The position numbers and the translations under genes were made by a program. From Pseudomonas mosselii (lineage in GTDB: Bacteria > Pseudomonadota > Gammaproteobacteria > Pseudomonadales > Pseudomonadaceae), in NCBI RefSeq assembly GCF_003205295.1, contig NZ_QJRP01000003.1, positions 1 through 64,000 of the forward strand: 64,000 bases of DNA, written 5' to 3'. Numbering within the stretch: the first letter of the stretch is position 1; each line of letters begins with the position of its first letter. Shown here in pieces: positions 49,653 to 61,473 of the stretch. The notes below the pieces were generated by a model. That model did no database searches. It saw only the letters and a list, made by a program, of their open reading frames with translations, and was not told the DNA's origin.

Positions 49653-51485
49653 ATGGCTGCTGCTTGGGTGCGCCTGTGCGCGTTGGTATTGATCGGGGTG
49701 TCCAGCGGTGCCGCGCTGGCCAAGGACAAGACGGCGATCGTCGTCGGTGGTGGCCTGGCAGGCCTGACCGCAGCCTACGAGCTGCAGGCCAAGGGCTGGC
49801 AGGTCACCCTGCTGGAGGCCAAGTCGGGCATGGGCGGGCGTTCGGGGCTGGCCACCAGCGAGTGGATCGGCAACAGCACGACCCAGCCGGTGCTCAACCA
49901 GTATCTGGAGCGGTTCAAGGTCGGTACCCTGGCGGCGCCGGAGTTCGTGCGTACCCCGGGCTACCTGATCGACGGCGAGTACTTCAGCGCGACCGATCTG
50001 GTTGCCAAGCAACCGGCCACCGCCGAGGCCCTCAAGCGCTATGAGAAGACCCTCGACGACCTGGCCCGCTCCATCGAAGACCCGCTGAACCCGGCGGCCA
50101 ACAGCACCCTGTTCGCCCTCGACCAGATGAACGTGTCCACCTGGCTGGACAAGCTGCAACTGCCGGCAACCGCCCGTCAGCTTGTCAACCAGCAGATCCG
50201 CACCCGCTATGACGAACCTTCGCGCCTGTCGCTGCTGTATTTCGCCCAACAGAGCCGTGTCTACCGCAACGTCAGCGACCGCGACCTGCGCGCCGCTCGC
50301 CTGCCGGGCGGCAGTCCGGTGCTGGCCCAGGCCTTCGTCAAGCAACTCAAGACCATCAAGACCAGCTCGCCGGTCACCGCCATCGTCCAGGACAAGGACG
50401 GGGTGACGGTCAAGGTCGGCGCCGTGGGCTACCAGGCCGATTACCTGGTCATGGCCGTGCCGCTGCGGGCCCTGGCCAAGATCCAGATGACCCCGGGCCT
50501 GGACAACCAGCACCTGGCCGCCTTGAAGGGTACCAACTACGGCTGGCGCGACCAGCTGATGCTCAAGTTCAAGAGCCCGGTATGGGAAAGCCGTGCGCGC
50601 ATGTCCGGCGAGATTTTCTCCAACACCGGCCTGGGCATGCTGTGGATCGAGCCGGCGCTCAAGGGCGGCGCCAACGTGGTGATCAACCTGTCCGGCGACA
50701 ACGCCCGCCTGCTGCAGGCCTTCGGTGACAAGCAGATGGTCGACCAGGTACTGATCCGTCTGCACGCCTTCTACCCGCAGGCCCGTGGCGCCTTCACCGG
50801 CTACGAAGTGCGCCGTTACAGCACCGATGCGGGCATGGGGGGCGCCTACCTGGCCTATGGGCCGGGCCAGATCAGCAAGTACTGGCGTCTGTGGGAGCGT
50901 CCGGTCCAGCGCATCGCCTTTGCCGGCGAGCATACCGACGCACTTTACCCGGGCACCCTGGAGGGCGCCCTGCGCAGCGGCCAGCGCGCCGCGGGCCAGG
51001 TCCAGGACCTGGCCGCGGGCAAGTCCTTCGACCCGGCCAAGGCCGCACCGGTTGCCGCCGCAGCCGCCGCCGGAGCGGCGGGCGCCGTGGCGGCGAAGGA
51101 CAAGGGCGGGTTCTTCTCCAACCTGTTCGGTGGCGGTTCCGACAAGGCGCCGGCCAAGGCCGAGCCTGTGAAGGTCGAGGAGGCCAAGCAGGACAAGCCG
51201 GGCTTCTTCTCGCGCCTGTTCGGTGGTGCTGACAAGCCCGAGGCCAAGGCCGCGCCGATTGCCAAGGCCGAGGAGGTTGCTCCAGCACCTGCACCGGCCC
51301 CCGCGCCGGCACCTGTGGCCAAGGAGGAACCGGTGAAGCCGGCAGCCACCAAGCCCGCTCAAGCCAAGCCTGCGGCCAAGCAGGCACACAAGCCCGCTGC
51401 CAAGCCGGCGCCTGTGAAGAAGGCCACCGCCAAGTCGGACCCGGCCAAGAAGCCGGTGGTCAACAGCCAGGCCAAGGCCGGCTGA
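49653..51485 (+). CDS. Periplasmic FAD-dependent amine oxidase with repeat tail
   Basis: A 610-residue protein. A signal peptide (residues 1-23, ending AALA) is followed by a flavin amine-oxidase domain with the FAD Rossmann motif IVVGGGLAGLTAAYEL and the terminal FAD contact AGEHTDALYPGTLEGALRSGQRAA (to about 450). A low-complexity Ala/Pro/Lys tail (about 465-610) follows and contains two copies of a GFFSxLFGG motif (GFFSNLFGGGSDK, GFFSRLFGGADK). The substrate is unknown. The tail may tether the enzyme to the envelope; that is inference. Confidence 0.88.
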   Translation: MAAAWVRLCALVLIGVSSGAALAKDKTAIVVGGGLAGLTAAYELQAKGWQVTLLEAKSGMGGRSGLATSEWIGNSTTQPVLNQYLERFKVGTLAAPEFVRTPGYLIDGEYFSATDLVAKQPATAEALKRYEKTLDDLARSIEDPLNPAANSTLFALDQMNVSTWLDKLQLPATARQLVNQQIRTRYDEPSRLSLLYFAQQSRVYRNVSDRDLRAARLPGGSPVLAQAFVKQLKTIKTSSPVTAIVQDKDGVTVKVGAVGYQADYLVMAVPLRALAKIQMTPGLDNQHLAALKGTNYGWRDQLMLKFKSPVWESRARMSGEIFSNTGLGMLWIEPALKGGANVVINLSGDNARLLQAFGDKQMVDQVLIRLHAFYPQARGAFTGYEVRRYSTDAGMGGAYLAYGPGQISKYWRLWERPVQRIAFAGEHTDALYPGTLEGALRSGQRAAGQVQDLAAGKSFDPAKAAPVAAAAAAGAAGAVAAKDKGGFFSNLFGGGSDKAPAKAEPVKVEEAKQDKPGFFSRLFGGADKPEAKAAPIAKAEEVAPAPAPAPAPAPVAKEEPVKPAATKPAQAKPAAKQAHKPAAKPAPVKKATAKSDPAKKPVVNSQAKAG

Positions 51486-51498
51486 TCTCGGTATAACC

Positions 51499-51522
51499 GC
51501 CATCGCGGGCCCCCGCGATGGC
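51499..51522. terminator. GC-rich hairpin after the amine oxidase gene
   Basis: GCCATCGCGGG and CCCGCGATGGC form an 11-bp perfect stem with a two-base loop, 14 bases past the stop. No T-run follows, so it may terminate poorly or act as an mRNA end-stabiliser. The following 100 bases are AT-rich and should contain the cytochrome b561 promoter. Confidence 0.55.
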
Positions 51523-51679
51523 GTCGACACATCCAAACGACTATCGTTAATGTTTCCTTAATAGGAAGCTTGCAGACTAAATATCGGATTTTTAGATAAA
51601 CCGAAGCAATTTTTTACGCTTTTATTCGATGCGTTACGCGCTAGTCTTGTGCACAGCTTTCACGGGGAAATACGCCAAC

Positions 51680-52231
51680 ATGCAACTGCGCAACTCATCT
51701 TCCCGCTATGGCCTGGTCAGCATCGTCCTGCACTGGGGTGTGGCGCTGGCGGTCTTCGGCCTGTTCGGCCTGGGCCTGTGGATGGTCGGCCTCGACTACT
51801 ACAGCCCGTGGCGCAAGTCCGGGCCCGACCTGCACAAGAGCATCGGCCTGGTGTTGCTGGCCGCCATGCTGCTGCGCGTGCTCTGGCGCTTCATCAGCCC
51901 GCCACCGCCGGCGCCGGCCAACCATGGCAAGGTCACCCGCCTGGCCGCCACGCTGGGCCACCTGGCGCTGTACCTGGGCCTGTTCGCGGTGATGATCGCC
52001 GGCTACCTGATTTCCACCGCCGACGGTGTCGGCATTCCGGTGTTCGGCCTGTTCGAGGTCCCGGCACTGATCAGCGACCTGCCTGACCAGGCCGATACGG
52101 CCGGGGTGATTCACCTCTGGCTGGCCTGGGGCCTGGTGATTTTCGCGGTGCTGCATGCCCTGGCGGCACTCAAGCACCATTTCATCGACCGTGACGCGAC
52201 CCTGACCCGCATGCTGGGCCGCAAAGCTTGA
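51680..52231 (+). CDS. Cytochrome b561 (CybB family)
   Basis: A 183-residue di-haem inner-membrane cytochrome with about four helices. Haem-ligand histidines are visible in [43 protein letters not shown] and [25 protein letters not shown]. It moves electrons between quinones and periplasmic acceptors. ATG 51680 gives the usual [13 protein letters not shown] start. It is followed 34 bases later by yceI, a pairing seen in many proteobacteria. Confidence 0.92.
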   Translation: MQLRNSSSRYGLVSIVLHWGVALAVFGLFGLGLWMVGLDYYSPWRKSGPDLHKSIGLVLLAAMLLRVLWRFISPPPPAPANHGKVTRLAATLGHLALYLGLFAVMIAGYLISTADGVGIPVFGLFEVPALISDLPDQADTAGVIHLWLAWGLVIFAVLHALAALKHHFIDRDATLTRMLGRKA

Positions 52232-52265
52232 CTCTCAACCTCAATTGCAAAGGAAGGAAGTAAGG

Positions 52266-52844
52266 ATGTTGAAAAAGACTTTTGCCGCTCTGGCGCTCGG
52301 TACCGCCCTGATCTCCGCCGGCCAGGCCATGGCCGCCGAATACAAGATCGACAAGGAAGGCCAGCACGCGTTCGTTGACTGGAAAATCAGCCACCTGGGC
52401 TACAGCTTCATCCACGGCACCTTCAAGGACTTCGACGGCAACTTCACCTGGGACAGCGCCAAGCCCGAGGCCAGCAAGATCAGCGTCGACCTGAAGACCG
52501 CCAGCCTGTGGTCGAACCATGCCGAGCGTGACAAGCATATCGCCAGCAAAGACTTCCTCGATGTGAAGAAGTACCCGGATGCCAAGTTCGTCTCCACCAG
52601 CGTCAAGTCGACCGGTGAGAAGACCGCCGACGTCACCGGCGACCTGACCCTGCACGGCGTGACCAAGCCGGTCACCTTCAAGGCTGTGTTCAACGGCGAG
52701 GGCAAGGACCCGTGGGGTGGCGAGCGTGCCGGCTTCAACGCCAAGACCACGCTGAACCTGAACGACTTCGGGATCAAAGGCCCAGGCCCGACCTCCCAGA
52801 CCCTGGACCTGGATATCAGCGTCGAAGGTGTGAAGGCGAAGTAA
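52266..52844 (+). CDS. yceI: YceI family periplasmic protein
   Basis: A 192-residue secreted lipocalin-like protein that binds isoprenoid lipids such as quinone precursors. The signal peptide (1-23, ending AMAA) is followed by [34 protein letters not shown] and the family block [26 protein letters not shown] lies upstream of ATG 52266. It is probably cotranscribed with the cytochrome b561 gene and ends at a strong terminator. Confidence 0.95.
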   Translation: MLKKTFAALALGTALISAGQAMAAEYKIDKEGQHAFVDWKISHLGYSFIHGTFKDFDGNFTWDSAKPEASKISVDLKTASLWSNHAERDKHIASKDFLDVKKYPDAKFVSTSVKSTGEKTADVTGDLTLHGVTKPVTFKAVFNGEGKDPWGGERAGFNAKTTLNLNDFGIKGPGPTSQTLDLDISVEGVKAK

Positions 52845-52861
52845 TTCGCTACACCGGAAAC

Positions 52862-52894
52862 AAAAACGCCGCCCACTGGGCGGCGTTTTTGTTT
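52862..52894. terminator. Bidirectional rho-independent terminator between yceI and rhlE
   Basis: AAAAACGCCGCCC and GGGCGGCGTTTTT form a 13-bp stem with a 3-base loop, with A-run and T-run at either side. It can end both convergent genes. A short REP-like palindrome (TCGCGGG-N5-CCCGCGA, 52914-52932) follows. Confidence 0.92.
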
Positions 52895-52940
52895 GGCCTT
52901 CATTCGGTCCTTATCGCGGGCTTGACCCGCGATTGCGCTC

Positions 52941-54842
52941 TCAGCCCTTGCGGGTCAGCAGCGCCGGACGCTCACCCCGTGGGCGGCTCGGCAGGTCGTC
53001 CAGTTGCTCGGGCGTCGGGTAACGGTCGAGCTTGGATTCCTTGCGAATGATCACCGGTGCGCTTTGCGATTCACGCGGGTTGCGCACGGCTGGTTCCTGG
53101 CGAGCCGATTCGTCACGGCGGTTACGGCCACCGTTGTTGTCGCGACGAGCGCCGCCATTGCTGCCACCACCGTTGCGCGGGCGTTTTTCACCCGAGCCCT
53201 GGCCTTGGCGCTGTTGGCCATTGCCACGGCCTTGACCTTGCGCCTGACCAGCGCCGCTGCGTTGACCTTGCCCTTGACCTTGTCCGCCATTGCCGCCCGG
53301 GCGACGGTTGCGCCCCTGGTTCTTGGCGTTCTGGTAAGGGCTGACGTAGTCGGCGCGGTTGCCGAAGTTATCCACATCGTCGTCCAGGAACTCTTCCGGG
53401 TCACGATCGGCGGGGGCCGACGGAATGGCCTTCTGGCCCTGTGCGGCCTGCTGCTGGCGTGGCTTCTTGTCACGCGGCTTGCGCTGCTGCTGACCTTGCT
53501 GCTGCTTCTCGCCGGCCTTTTCCTTGTCGGCCTGCTTCTCGCCCGCAGGCTTGTTGCGGCCTTTGTCCTTGCCCTTGTCCTTGCGCCCGCCACTGCCTTC
53601 CTTGCCGCCTTCGCCGCGAGGTTGCTGGTTGCGGCCACCGCGGCCAGTGTTCTGCTGGCGCTCGCGGACTTCCGGCTTCTCGGCCTCGACCTGGGAGGAG
53701 TCGAAGCCCATCAGGTCGCCATCCGGGATCTTCTGCTTGGTGACGCGCTCGATGCTCTTGAGCAGCTTCTCTTCGTCCGGGGCGACCATCGAGATGGCCT
53801 CGCCCGAGCGACCGGCACGGCCGGTGCGGCCGATGCGGTGAACGTAGTCTTCCTCGACGTTGGGCAGCTCGAAGTTGACCACGTGGGGCAGCTGGTCGAT
53901 GTCCAGGCCACGGGCGGCGATGTCGGTGGCGACCAGCACGCGCACGGTGTTGGCCTTGAAGTCGGCCAGGGCCTTGGTGCGGGCGTTCTGGCTCTTGTTG
54001 CCGTGGATCGCCGCGGCAGTCAGGCCGTGCTTCTCGAGGTACTCGGCCAGACGGTTGGCGCCGTGCTTGGTGCGGGTGAACACCAGTACCTGTTCCCAGG
54101 CACCCAGGGTGATCAGGTGCGCCAGCAGGGCGCGCTTGTGGCTGGCCGGCAGGCGGTAGACGCGTTGCTCGATGCGCTCGACGGTGGTGTTCGGCGGCGT
54201 GACCTCGATGCGCTCGGGGTTGTGCAGCAGCTTGTCGGCGAGGTCGGTGATGTCCTTGGAGAAGGTCGCCGAGAACAGCAGGTTCTGGCGCTTGGCTGGC
54301 AGGCGTGCCAGCACTTTCTTGACGTCGTGGATGAAGCCCATGTCGAGCATGCGGTCGGCTTCGTCCAGCACCAGGATCTCGACACGCGAGAGGTCGACGC
54401 TGCCCTGGCCGGCCAGGTCGAGCAGGCGACCCGGGCAGGCGACCAGGACGTCGACGCCCTTGGCCATGGCCTGGACCTGCGGGTTCATGCCGACGCCGCC
54501 GAAGATGCAGGCACTGATGAAGTTCAGGTCGCGGGCATAGACCTTGAAGCTGTCATGCACCTGGGCGGCCAGCTCGCGGGTTGGCGTCAGCACCAGCACG
54601 CGTGGTTGGCGCGGGCCGTGGCGCTGTGATTTGTCGGGGTGGCCGCCCGGGAACAGGCGCTCGAGGATCGGGAGCGCGAAGCCGCCGGTTTTACCAGTAC
54701 CTGTCTGGGCGGCGACCATCAGGTCGCGACCTTGCAACACGGCGGGAATGGCCCGCTGTTGCACCGGAGTGGGCTGGGTATAGCCCGCTGCCTCGATAGC
54801 GCGGACAAGAGCCTCGGAGAGACCGAGGGAAGCAAAGGACAT
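52941..54842 (-). CDS. rhlE: DEAD-box RNA helicase RhlE
   Basis: A 633-residue RNA helicase. The core (about 1-375) has the Q-motif ([14 protein letters not shown]), [34 protein letters not shown] and [10 protein letters not shown]. The C-terminal 240 residues are a disordered tail first rich in Lys/Gln ([17 protein letters not shown]) and then Gly/Arg/Gln/Asn, typical of RhlE proteins that form RNA condensates. ATG 54842 gives the family start MSFASLGLS. Roles in RNA decay, ribosome assembly and cold growth are known for the family. Confidence 0.95.
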   Translation of the reverse strand: MSFASLGLSEALVRAIEAAGYTQPTPVQQRAIPAVLQGRDLMVAAQTGTGKTGGFALPILERLFPGGHPDKSQRHGPRQPRVLVLTPTRELAAQVHDSFKVYARDLNFISACIFGGVGMNPQVQAMAKGVDVLVACPGRLLDLAGQGSVDLSRVEILVLDEADRMLDMGFIHDVKKVLARLPAKRQNLLFSATFSKDITDLADKLLHNPERIEVTPPNTTVERIEQRVYRLPASHKRALLAHLITLGAWEQVLVFTRTKHGANRLAEYLEKHGLTAAAIHGNKSQNARTKALADFKANTVRVLVATDIAARGLDIDQLPHVVNFELPNVEEDYVHRIGRTGRAGRSGEAISMVAPDEEKLLKSIERVTKQKIPDGDLMGFDSSQVEAEKPEVRERQQNTGRGGRNQQPRGEGGKEGSGGRKDKGKDKGRNKPAGEKQADKEKAGEKQQQGQQQRKPRDKKPRQQQAAQGQKAIPSAPADRDPEEFLDDDVDNFGNRADYVSPYQNAKNQGRNRRPGGNGGQGQGQGQRSGAGQAQGQGRGNGQQRQGQGSGEKRPRNGGGSNGGARRDNNGGRNRRDESARQEPAVRNPRESQSAPVIIRKESKLDRYPTPEQLDDLPSRPRGERPALLTRKG

Positions 54843-55063
54843 GGGCAATCCTGTTCTCGTGGGGGCTGGGCCCGATGGGGTGTTCTGCCTGGCGCGACGG
54901 GCATCGGAAGGATGCGATCGCGTCCGGTCCAGCTGGGCGTTCACGGCGCATCCTGGAGCCTGCGGGCGGCGCGCAAGGTGCGCTGCTGCGGGTCGAGATG
55001 CCTGTTGCGAGGCCGAGCGTCCGGGCGTGAGCCTGGCGGGAAGGCCCGAGTATAACAGAGCAA

Positions 55064-55846
55064 TCAGGGTGTGCTGCGTTCCTGCTGCTCAACGGCGAAA
55101 GGAAAATCCCGATTACCCAGATAGCGGGCGTTGATCGCCGCATAGGCAGGCTCCTGCTTGAAGCGTCGCAGTTCATCGCTGAACGCCTGTGCCAGCTGCT
55201 CGCGCCCTGGCTTGCGGGCCAGCCCCAGGTACTGCTGGCGGCGGCTGATCACCAGGGGCAGCGCCTCGACGGTCTGCTCCAGGCCCAGCTGGCGGCTGAC
55301 GTAGCGGCCAACCCGGCGGTCGGTCACCAGCAGGTCGATACGCCCGAGCGCCAGCTTGCCGAAGTTGGCTTCGTGGCTGGGCGCCGGCTCCCGGCGGAAC
55401 AGCGGCGATTCGGCGAAGCTGCCGTCATAGACATAGCCCGGCGAGGTGCCCACGGTCAGCCCGGCCAGGTCTTCGAGGCGCTCGACCGGGTGCGGGCGCG
55501 AGCGGACCTGGTAGAGGACGAACTCGACCTCTGACATGGGTTCGTCCGGGTAGACCAGGTAACCCTGGCGGGAGTCGACCCGGAAAATGTCCATCACCGC
55601 GTCTGCCAGCCCCTGCTCGACCATGGCCAGGCAGCGCCGCCAGGGCAGGAACTGCCATTGCACCTCGACACCCAGGCGCTTGAACACCTCGTTGGTGACC
55701 TCGTAGTCGATGCCTTTGGGCTGGCCGTTTTCCTGGTAGAGGTAGGGCGCCCAGTCGTCGCTGACGATACGCAGGCGTTCGGCATGGGCCAACGGGCTCA
55801 GGCCGGCGAGCAGCAACAGCAGGAGAGGGAGGATGAGCGTGCGCAT
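55064..55846 (-). CDS. Periplasmic solute-binding protein, family 3
   Basis: A 260-residue protein with a signal peptide (1-22, ending AHA) and an SBP_bac_3 domain ([65 protein letters not shown]). No permease or ATPase genes are adjacent, so it may be a stand-alone sensor or binding protein rather than part of an importer. The ligand is unknown. ATG 55846 is chosen for the signal peptide. Confidence 0.87.
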   Translation of the reverse strand: MRTLILPLLLLLLAGLSPLAHAERLRIVSDDWAPYLYQENGQPKGIDYEVTNEVFKRLGVEVQWQFLPWRRCLAMVEQGLADAVMDIFRVDSRQGYLVYPDEPMSEVEFVLYQVRSRPHPVERLEDLAGLTVGTSPGYVYDGSFAESPLFRREPAPSHEANFGKLALGRIDLLVTDRRVGRYVSRQLGLEQTVEALPLVISRRQQYLGLARKPGREQLAQAFSDELRRFKQEPAYAAINARYLGNRDFPFAVEQQERSTP

Positions 55847-55962
55847 GGCGGGAGAGTACGCTGCAAGCCCGGGCAAGGCCAGTGAACACCGGTCTCGGGG
55901 GCCTGCGGCACAAGCGCGAATGAACAAGGCTTTGATCTGCGCCAAAGCCCTGTTCACAACCA

Positions 55963-56808
55963 TCAGCGTGGCAGCTTCAGGTTGTTCCAGATCGCCAGGC
56001 TCGGCTCGGCCTGGTTGAGCGTGTAGAAGTGCAGGCCCGGTGCGCCGCCTTGCAGCAATTGCTCGCACATGCGGGTGATCACTTCCTCGCCGAAGGCCTG
56101 GATGCTGGCGGTGTCGTCGGCATAGGCTTCCAGCTGCTTGCGGATCCAGCGCGGGATCTCGGCGCCGCAGGCATCGGAGAAGCGTGCCAGCTTGCTGTAG
56201 TTGGTGATCGGCATGATGCCGGGCACCACCGGGATGTCCACGCCCAGTTGCTGCGCACGCTCGACGAAGTAGAAGTAGCTGTCGGCGTTGAAGAAGTACT
56301 GGGTGATGGCGCTGTCGGCACCGGCCTTGACCTTGTGCACGAAGTTGGCGAGATCCGTCTCGAAGTTGCGCGCCTGGGGGTGCATCTCCGGGTAGGCGGC
56401 CACTTCCAGGTGGAAATGGTCACCGGTTTCCTGGCGGATGAATTCGACCAGGTCGCTGGCGTAGCGCAGCTCGCCGCTGGCCATGCCCATGCCCGACGGC
56501 AGGTCGCCACGCAGGGCGACGATGCGCCTGATGCCGGCGGCCTGGTACTCGGCGAGCAGGGCGCGCAGGTCGTCCTTGCTGTCACCCACGCAGGACAGGT
56601 GCGGGGCGGCCGGGACCTTCACTTCGTTTTCCAGCTGCAGCACGGTGTTCAGCGTGCGGTCGCGGGTCGAGCCACCGGCACCGTAGGTGCAGGAGAAGAA
56701 ATCCGGGTTGTAGCTGGCCAGCTGGCGGGCGACACCCATCAGCTTCTCGTGGCCGGCGTCGGTCTTGGTGGGGAAGAACTCGAAACTGTAGCGGCGTTCT
56801 TGTGACAT
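55963..56808 (-). CDS. metF: Methylenetetrahydrofolate reductase
   Basis: A 281-residue FAD enzyme reducing 5,10-methylene-THF to 5-methyl-THF for methionine synthesis. Motifs: SFEFFPTKTDAGHEKL, FFSCTYGAGGSTRDRT, RRIVALRGDLPSG and SAITQYFFNADSYFYFVERA. The ATG at 56808 follows an AGAG-type site. It lies downstream of ahcY on the same strand with 139 bases between, including a strong hairpin, so it may share the ahcY transcript. Confidence 0.96.
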   Translation of the reverse strand: MSQERRYSFEFFPTKTDAGHEKLMGVARQLASYNPDFFSCTYGAGGSTRDRTLNTVLQLENEVKVPAAPHLSCVGDSKDDLRALLAEYQAAGIRRIVALRGDLPSGMGMASGELRYASDLVEFIRQETGDHFHLEVAAYPEMHPQARNFETDLANFVHKVKAGADSAITQYFFNADSYFYFVERAQQLGVDIPVVPGIMPITNYSKLARFSDACGAEIPRWIRKQLEAYADDTASIQAFGEEVITRMCEQLLQGGAPGLHFYTLNQAEPSLAIWNNLKLPR

Positions 56809-56908
56809 CTCTCGTTCCTTCGGCGGCGCGCCTGGGGCGGCTACCTGCAAATAAAAGCCAGGACGGTTGGGGCCGGCCTGGCTCGGACATCGGTTCGACG
56901 CGTTGCCA

Positions 56909-56939
56909 GCCAGCGCCAGGGCGATTGCCCGGCGCTGGC
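56909..56939 (-). other. Strong hairpin between ahcY and metF
   Basis: GCCAGCGCC-A-GGGC and GCCC-GGCGCTGGC form a 13-bp GC-rich stem with one bulge and a 4-base loop, just past the ahcY stop. It is not followed by a T-run on the transcribed strand, so it may be a processing or stabilising element rather than a full terminator. Confidence 0.6.
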
Positions 56940-56947
56940 GCCGCTGC

Positions 56948-58551
<1,604 letters not shown>

Positions 58552-58654
58552 GACTTTCTGTCGATTTATCGAGACGATAGTCGATGTTCAATGGAGCGTG
58601 ACCAAGCGGTCTGCCATCATGACTGCACGTTAGCCAAGCCGGTCAGGAGTAAAG

Positions 58655-59056
58655 ATGAACTTTCACACCCGCAAATGGGTAAAACCCGAAGACCTCAACC
58701 CCAACGGCACCCTGTTCGGCGGCAGCCTGCTGCGCTGGATCGACGAGGAGGCGGCGATCTACGCCATCGTCCAGCTGGGCAACCAGCGCGTGGTGACCAA
58801 GTACATTTCCGAGATCAACTTCGTCAGCGCCTCGCGCCAGGGCGACATCATCGAGCTGGGCATCACCGCCACCGAGTTCGGCCGCACCTCGATCACCCTC
58901 AAGTGCGAAGTGCGCAACAAGATCACCCGCAAGGCGATCCTGACCGTCGACAAGATGGTCTTCGTCAACCTGGGCGAGGATGGCCAGCCGGCGCCGCATG
59001 GGCGTACCGAGATCAAGTACATCCAGGATCAGTTCCCGGACAGCGCCGTGGAGTGA
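58655..59056 (+). CDS. Acyl-CoA thioesterase, hotdog fold
   Basis: A 133-residue hotdog protein of the YciA/BACH type hydrolysing acyl-CoA. Conserved parts: DLNPNGTLFGGSLLRWIDEEAAIYA (catalytic Asp/Asn region) and VSASRQGDIIELGITATEFGRTSITLKCEVRNK. The chain length specificity is not readable. GGAG lies 7 bases upstream of the ATG. It diverges from ahcY. Confidence 0.9.
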   Translation: MNFHTRKWVKPEDLNPNGTLFGGSLLRWIDEEAAIYAIVQLGNQRVVTKYISEINFVSASRQGDIIELGITATEFGRTSITLKCEVRNKITRKAILTVDKMVFVNLGEDGQPAPHGRTEIKYIQDQFPDSAVE

Positions 59057-59071
59057 GACCGGCGTTCGGCT

Positions 59072-59154
59072 CTTCGCGGGTAAACCCGCTCCCACAGGTC
59101 CTTCGGCGCCCTTGAAGGTTCTGCCATCCTGTGGGAGCGGGTTTACCCGCGAAG
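59072..59154. repeat. REP pair (type A) between thioesterase and antiporter genes
   Basis: Two 27-base arms, 59072-59098 and 59128-59154, are perfect inverse complements around a 29-base centre, lying between convergent stops. Confidence 0.88.
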
Positions 59155-59170
59155 CAGCCAGCTCGATGCA

Positions 59171-60406
59171 TCAGGCTTGTTGGCTTACGCCTTTGACCAC
59201 CTTGCCGACCGTCAGACCCTGCACCAGGATCGACGACAGCACCACGATGTAGGTGATCGACAGCAGCAGGTCGCGCTCATCGCCCTGTGGCAGCGACAGC
59301 GCCAGGGCCACCGACACGCCACCGCGCAGGCCACCCCAGGTCAGCACGCGGATGGTGCCTTGCGGCACGGTCCGCCAGCGGCGCAGCAATACGATGGCCG
59401 GGGCCACGGTCAGCAGGCGCGAGGCCAGCACCGCCACCGCCAGCACGCCACCGGCCGCCAGGTGCAGCCAGTTGAACGGCAGCAGCAACAGCTCCAGGCC
59501 GATCAGGGCGAACAGCAAGGCGTTGAGCATGTCGTCGATCAGTTCCCAGAAACCGTCCATGTAGCGACGGGTCATGTCGTTCATCGCCAGGTTGCGCCCA
59601 AGGTTGCCGATGATCAGACCGGCCACCACCATGGCAATCGGCGCCGAGACGTGCAGCTCATAGCACATGGCCGAGCCGCCGATCACCAGCGCCAGGGTCA
59701 GCATGACCTCGACCTGGTACTGCTCGACGCTCTTGATCATGCGATAGGTGGCATAGCCGATCAGGCCACCGAAGACGATTCCACCGATGGCTTCGCGCGC
59801 GAACAGGATGGCGGTATCGGCGACGCTCGGGGTCTCACCCAGCTGGATGATGCCCAGCAGCACGGTGAATACCACCACTGCGGTGCCGTCGTTGAACAGC
59901 GATTCGCCGACGATGGTGGTCTTCAGCGGTTTCGAGGCGTTGGCGGTACGCAGCGCGCCGAGCACGGCGATCGGGTCGGTCGGCGAAATCAGCGCGCCGA
60001 ACAACAGGCAGTAGATCAGCGGCACGTTCCAGCCGAACAGGGCGAATACCCAGTGCGCCAGGTAGCCGATCACCACGGTGGCGATCAGCACCCCGATCGT
60101 GGCCAGGAGGCCGATCGGCCAGCGATAGCTGCGCAGGTCGGCGAGGTTGACGTGCAGGGCGCCGGCGAACAGCAGGAACGACAGCATCCAGTGCATCAGC
60201 AGGTCGTTGAAGTCGATCTGGTTCATCAGGCCTTCGACGCGCTCTTCCAGGCCAGGGAAGCCGATCAGGCTCAGGCCTTGCAGCATCAGGGAGAACAGCA
60301 GTGCGGTGACCATCACGCCGATGGCCGGCGGCAGGCCGATGAAGCGGTAGTTCACATAGGTGAGGAGGGTGGTGAGGCAGATAAACGCGGCAACTAATTC
60401 AAGCAT
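59171..60406 (-). CDS. Na+/H+ antiporter, NhaP/CPA1 family
   Basis: A 411-residue inner-membrane exchanger with about 12 helices. CPA1 marks: LLFAGALHVNLADLR, YCLLFGALISPTDPIAVLGAL (the PTDP ion-site motif) and VGESLFNDGTAVVVFTVLLG (the ND motif). It exchanges protons for Na+ or K+. ATG 60406 is preferred with AGGA upstream; the frame runs to 60493. No regulatory C-terminal domain is present. Confidence 0.93.
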   Translation of the reverse strand: MLELVAAFICLTTLLTYVNYRFIGLPPAIGVMVTALLFSLMLQGLSLIGFPGLEERVEGLMNQIDFNDLLMHWMLSFLLFAGALHVNLADLRSYRWPIGLLATIGVLIATVVIGYLAHWVFALFGWNVPLIYCLLFGALISPTDPIAVLGALRTANASKPLKTTIVGESLFNDGTAVVVFTVLLGIIQLGETPSVADTAILFAREAIGGIVFGGLIGYATYRMIKSVEQYQVEVMLTLALVIGGSAMCYELHVSAPIAMVVAGLIIGNLGRNLAMNDMTRRYMDGFWELIDDMLNALLFALIGLELLLLPFNWLHLAAGGVLAVAVLASRLLTVAPAIVLLRRWRTVPQGTIRVLTWGGLRGGVSVALALSLPQGDERDLLLSITYIVVLSSILVQGLTVGKVVKGVSQQA

Positions 60407-60608
60407 CCCGAATCCTGTAACAGTGGCTTCCAAGTCGTTTCCCGAGTGACTCGGGCAGTTCTTGGATGATCTGGCGACGGGCTCGGGACACACCTATGAC
60501 CGGATTTATCGAAATCGTTCCCGCTCCCCTTGCAGGCGCCGGCTTGCCGGCGAACCAGCCGGCACGCTATATAGTGGTGGCCTCTAACGGCCCCAAGGAT
60601 CCGAAGGC

Positions 60609-61442
60609 GTGTTGGCAACCTCCCTGGTACTGGTCGCGGCCCTGCTGCACGCCACCTGGAATACCCTGATCAAATTCAGCGCCGAGCGCCTGCTGGTGAT
60701 CGCCAGCATGGACCTGGTCGCGCTGGTCTTCGCGGTCCTGGCCGTGGCCTTCGTCGACTTTCCACCGGCCAGCATCTGGCCCTGGCTGCTGGCTTCGGCG
60801 CTCGCCGAACAGCTTTATCGCTACCTGTTGATAAAAGCCTACAAAGTGGGCGACCTGGGCTTGGTCTATCCGCTGATGCGGGGCCTGTCGCCACTGGTGG
60901 TGCTGGGGCTGACCCTGGCCTTTGCCGGCGAGTCGCTCAGCCAGCAACAGGTCATCGGCATCTTGTTGATCCCGTGCGGTATGGCGTGTCTGCTGTGGCA
61001 AGGTGGTGGCGGGGATCGCTTGCCCTGGTCGATGCTGCCGGTGGTGGCGCTGATCGGCCTGTGCATCGGCTGTTACACCTGGTTCGACGGCCAGGCTGTG
61101 CGCCTGTGGGGCAAGCCCTTGGACTACCTGGTATGGCTGACCCTGCTCAGCGCCTGGCCGTTCCCGCTGCTGGCCGGTGTGGCCCGGCGGGCGCCGTTCG
61201 TGCTGTTCTGGCGAACCCAATGGAAGCTGGGCCTGGCGGTCGGTTTATGCGTGCTGTTCAGCTACGCCCTGGTGCTGTGGGCCATGCATCTTGGCTCGGT
61301 GGCCGAGGCGGCGGCGCTGCGCGAGCTGAGCGTGATCCTCGTGGTGCTGCTGGGCATGCGCTACCTCAAAGAACCTTTTGGCGGGCCGAGACTCCTAGCT
61401 TGCGGGCTGGTCCTGGCCGGCATGCTGGTAATGAAGCTGTGA
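60609..61442 (+). CDS. EamA/DMT family transporter
   Basis: A 277-residue inner-membrane protein with about ten helices in two EamA halves (LLHATWNTLIKFSAERLLVIASMDLVALVF and LSAWPFPLLAGVA...GSVAEAAALRELSVILVVLLGM). The substrate is unknown; relatives export amino acids or metabolites. The start is GTG 60609, with AAGGAT about 9 bases upstream. It overlaps nothing and precedes the MAPEG gene by 31 bases. Confidence 0.88.
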   Translation: MLATSLVLVAALLHATWNTLIKFSAERLLVIASMDLVALVFAVLAVAFVDFPPASIWPWLLASALAEQLYRYLLIKAYKVGDLGLVYPLMRGLSPLVVLGLTLAFAGESLSQQQVIGILLIPCGMACLLWQGGGGDRLPWSMLPVVALIGLCIGCYTWFDGQAVRLWGKPLDYLVWLTLLSAWPFPLLAGVARRAPFVLFWRTQWKLGLAVGLCVLFSYALVLWAMHLGSVAEAAALRELSVILVVLLGMRYLKEPFGGPRLLACGLVLAGMLVMKL

Positions 61443-61473
61443 ATCGATCCCCTGTGAACAAGGAGTCCTGTAG

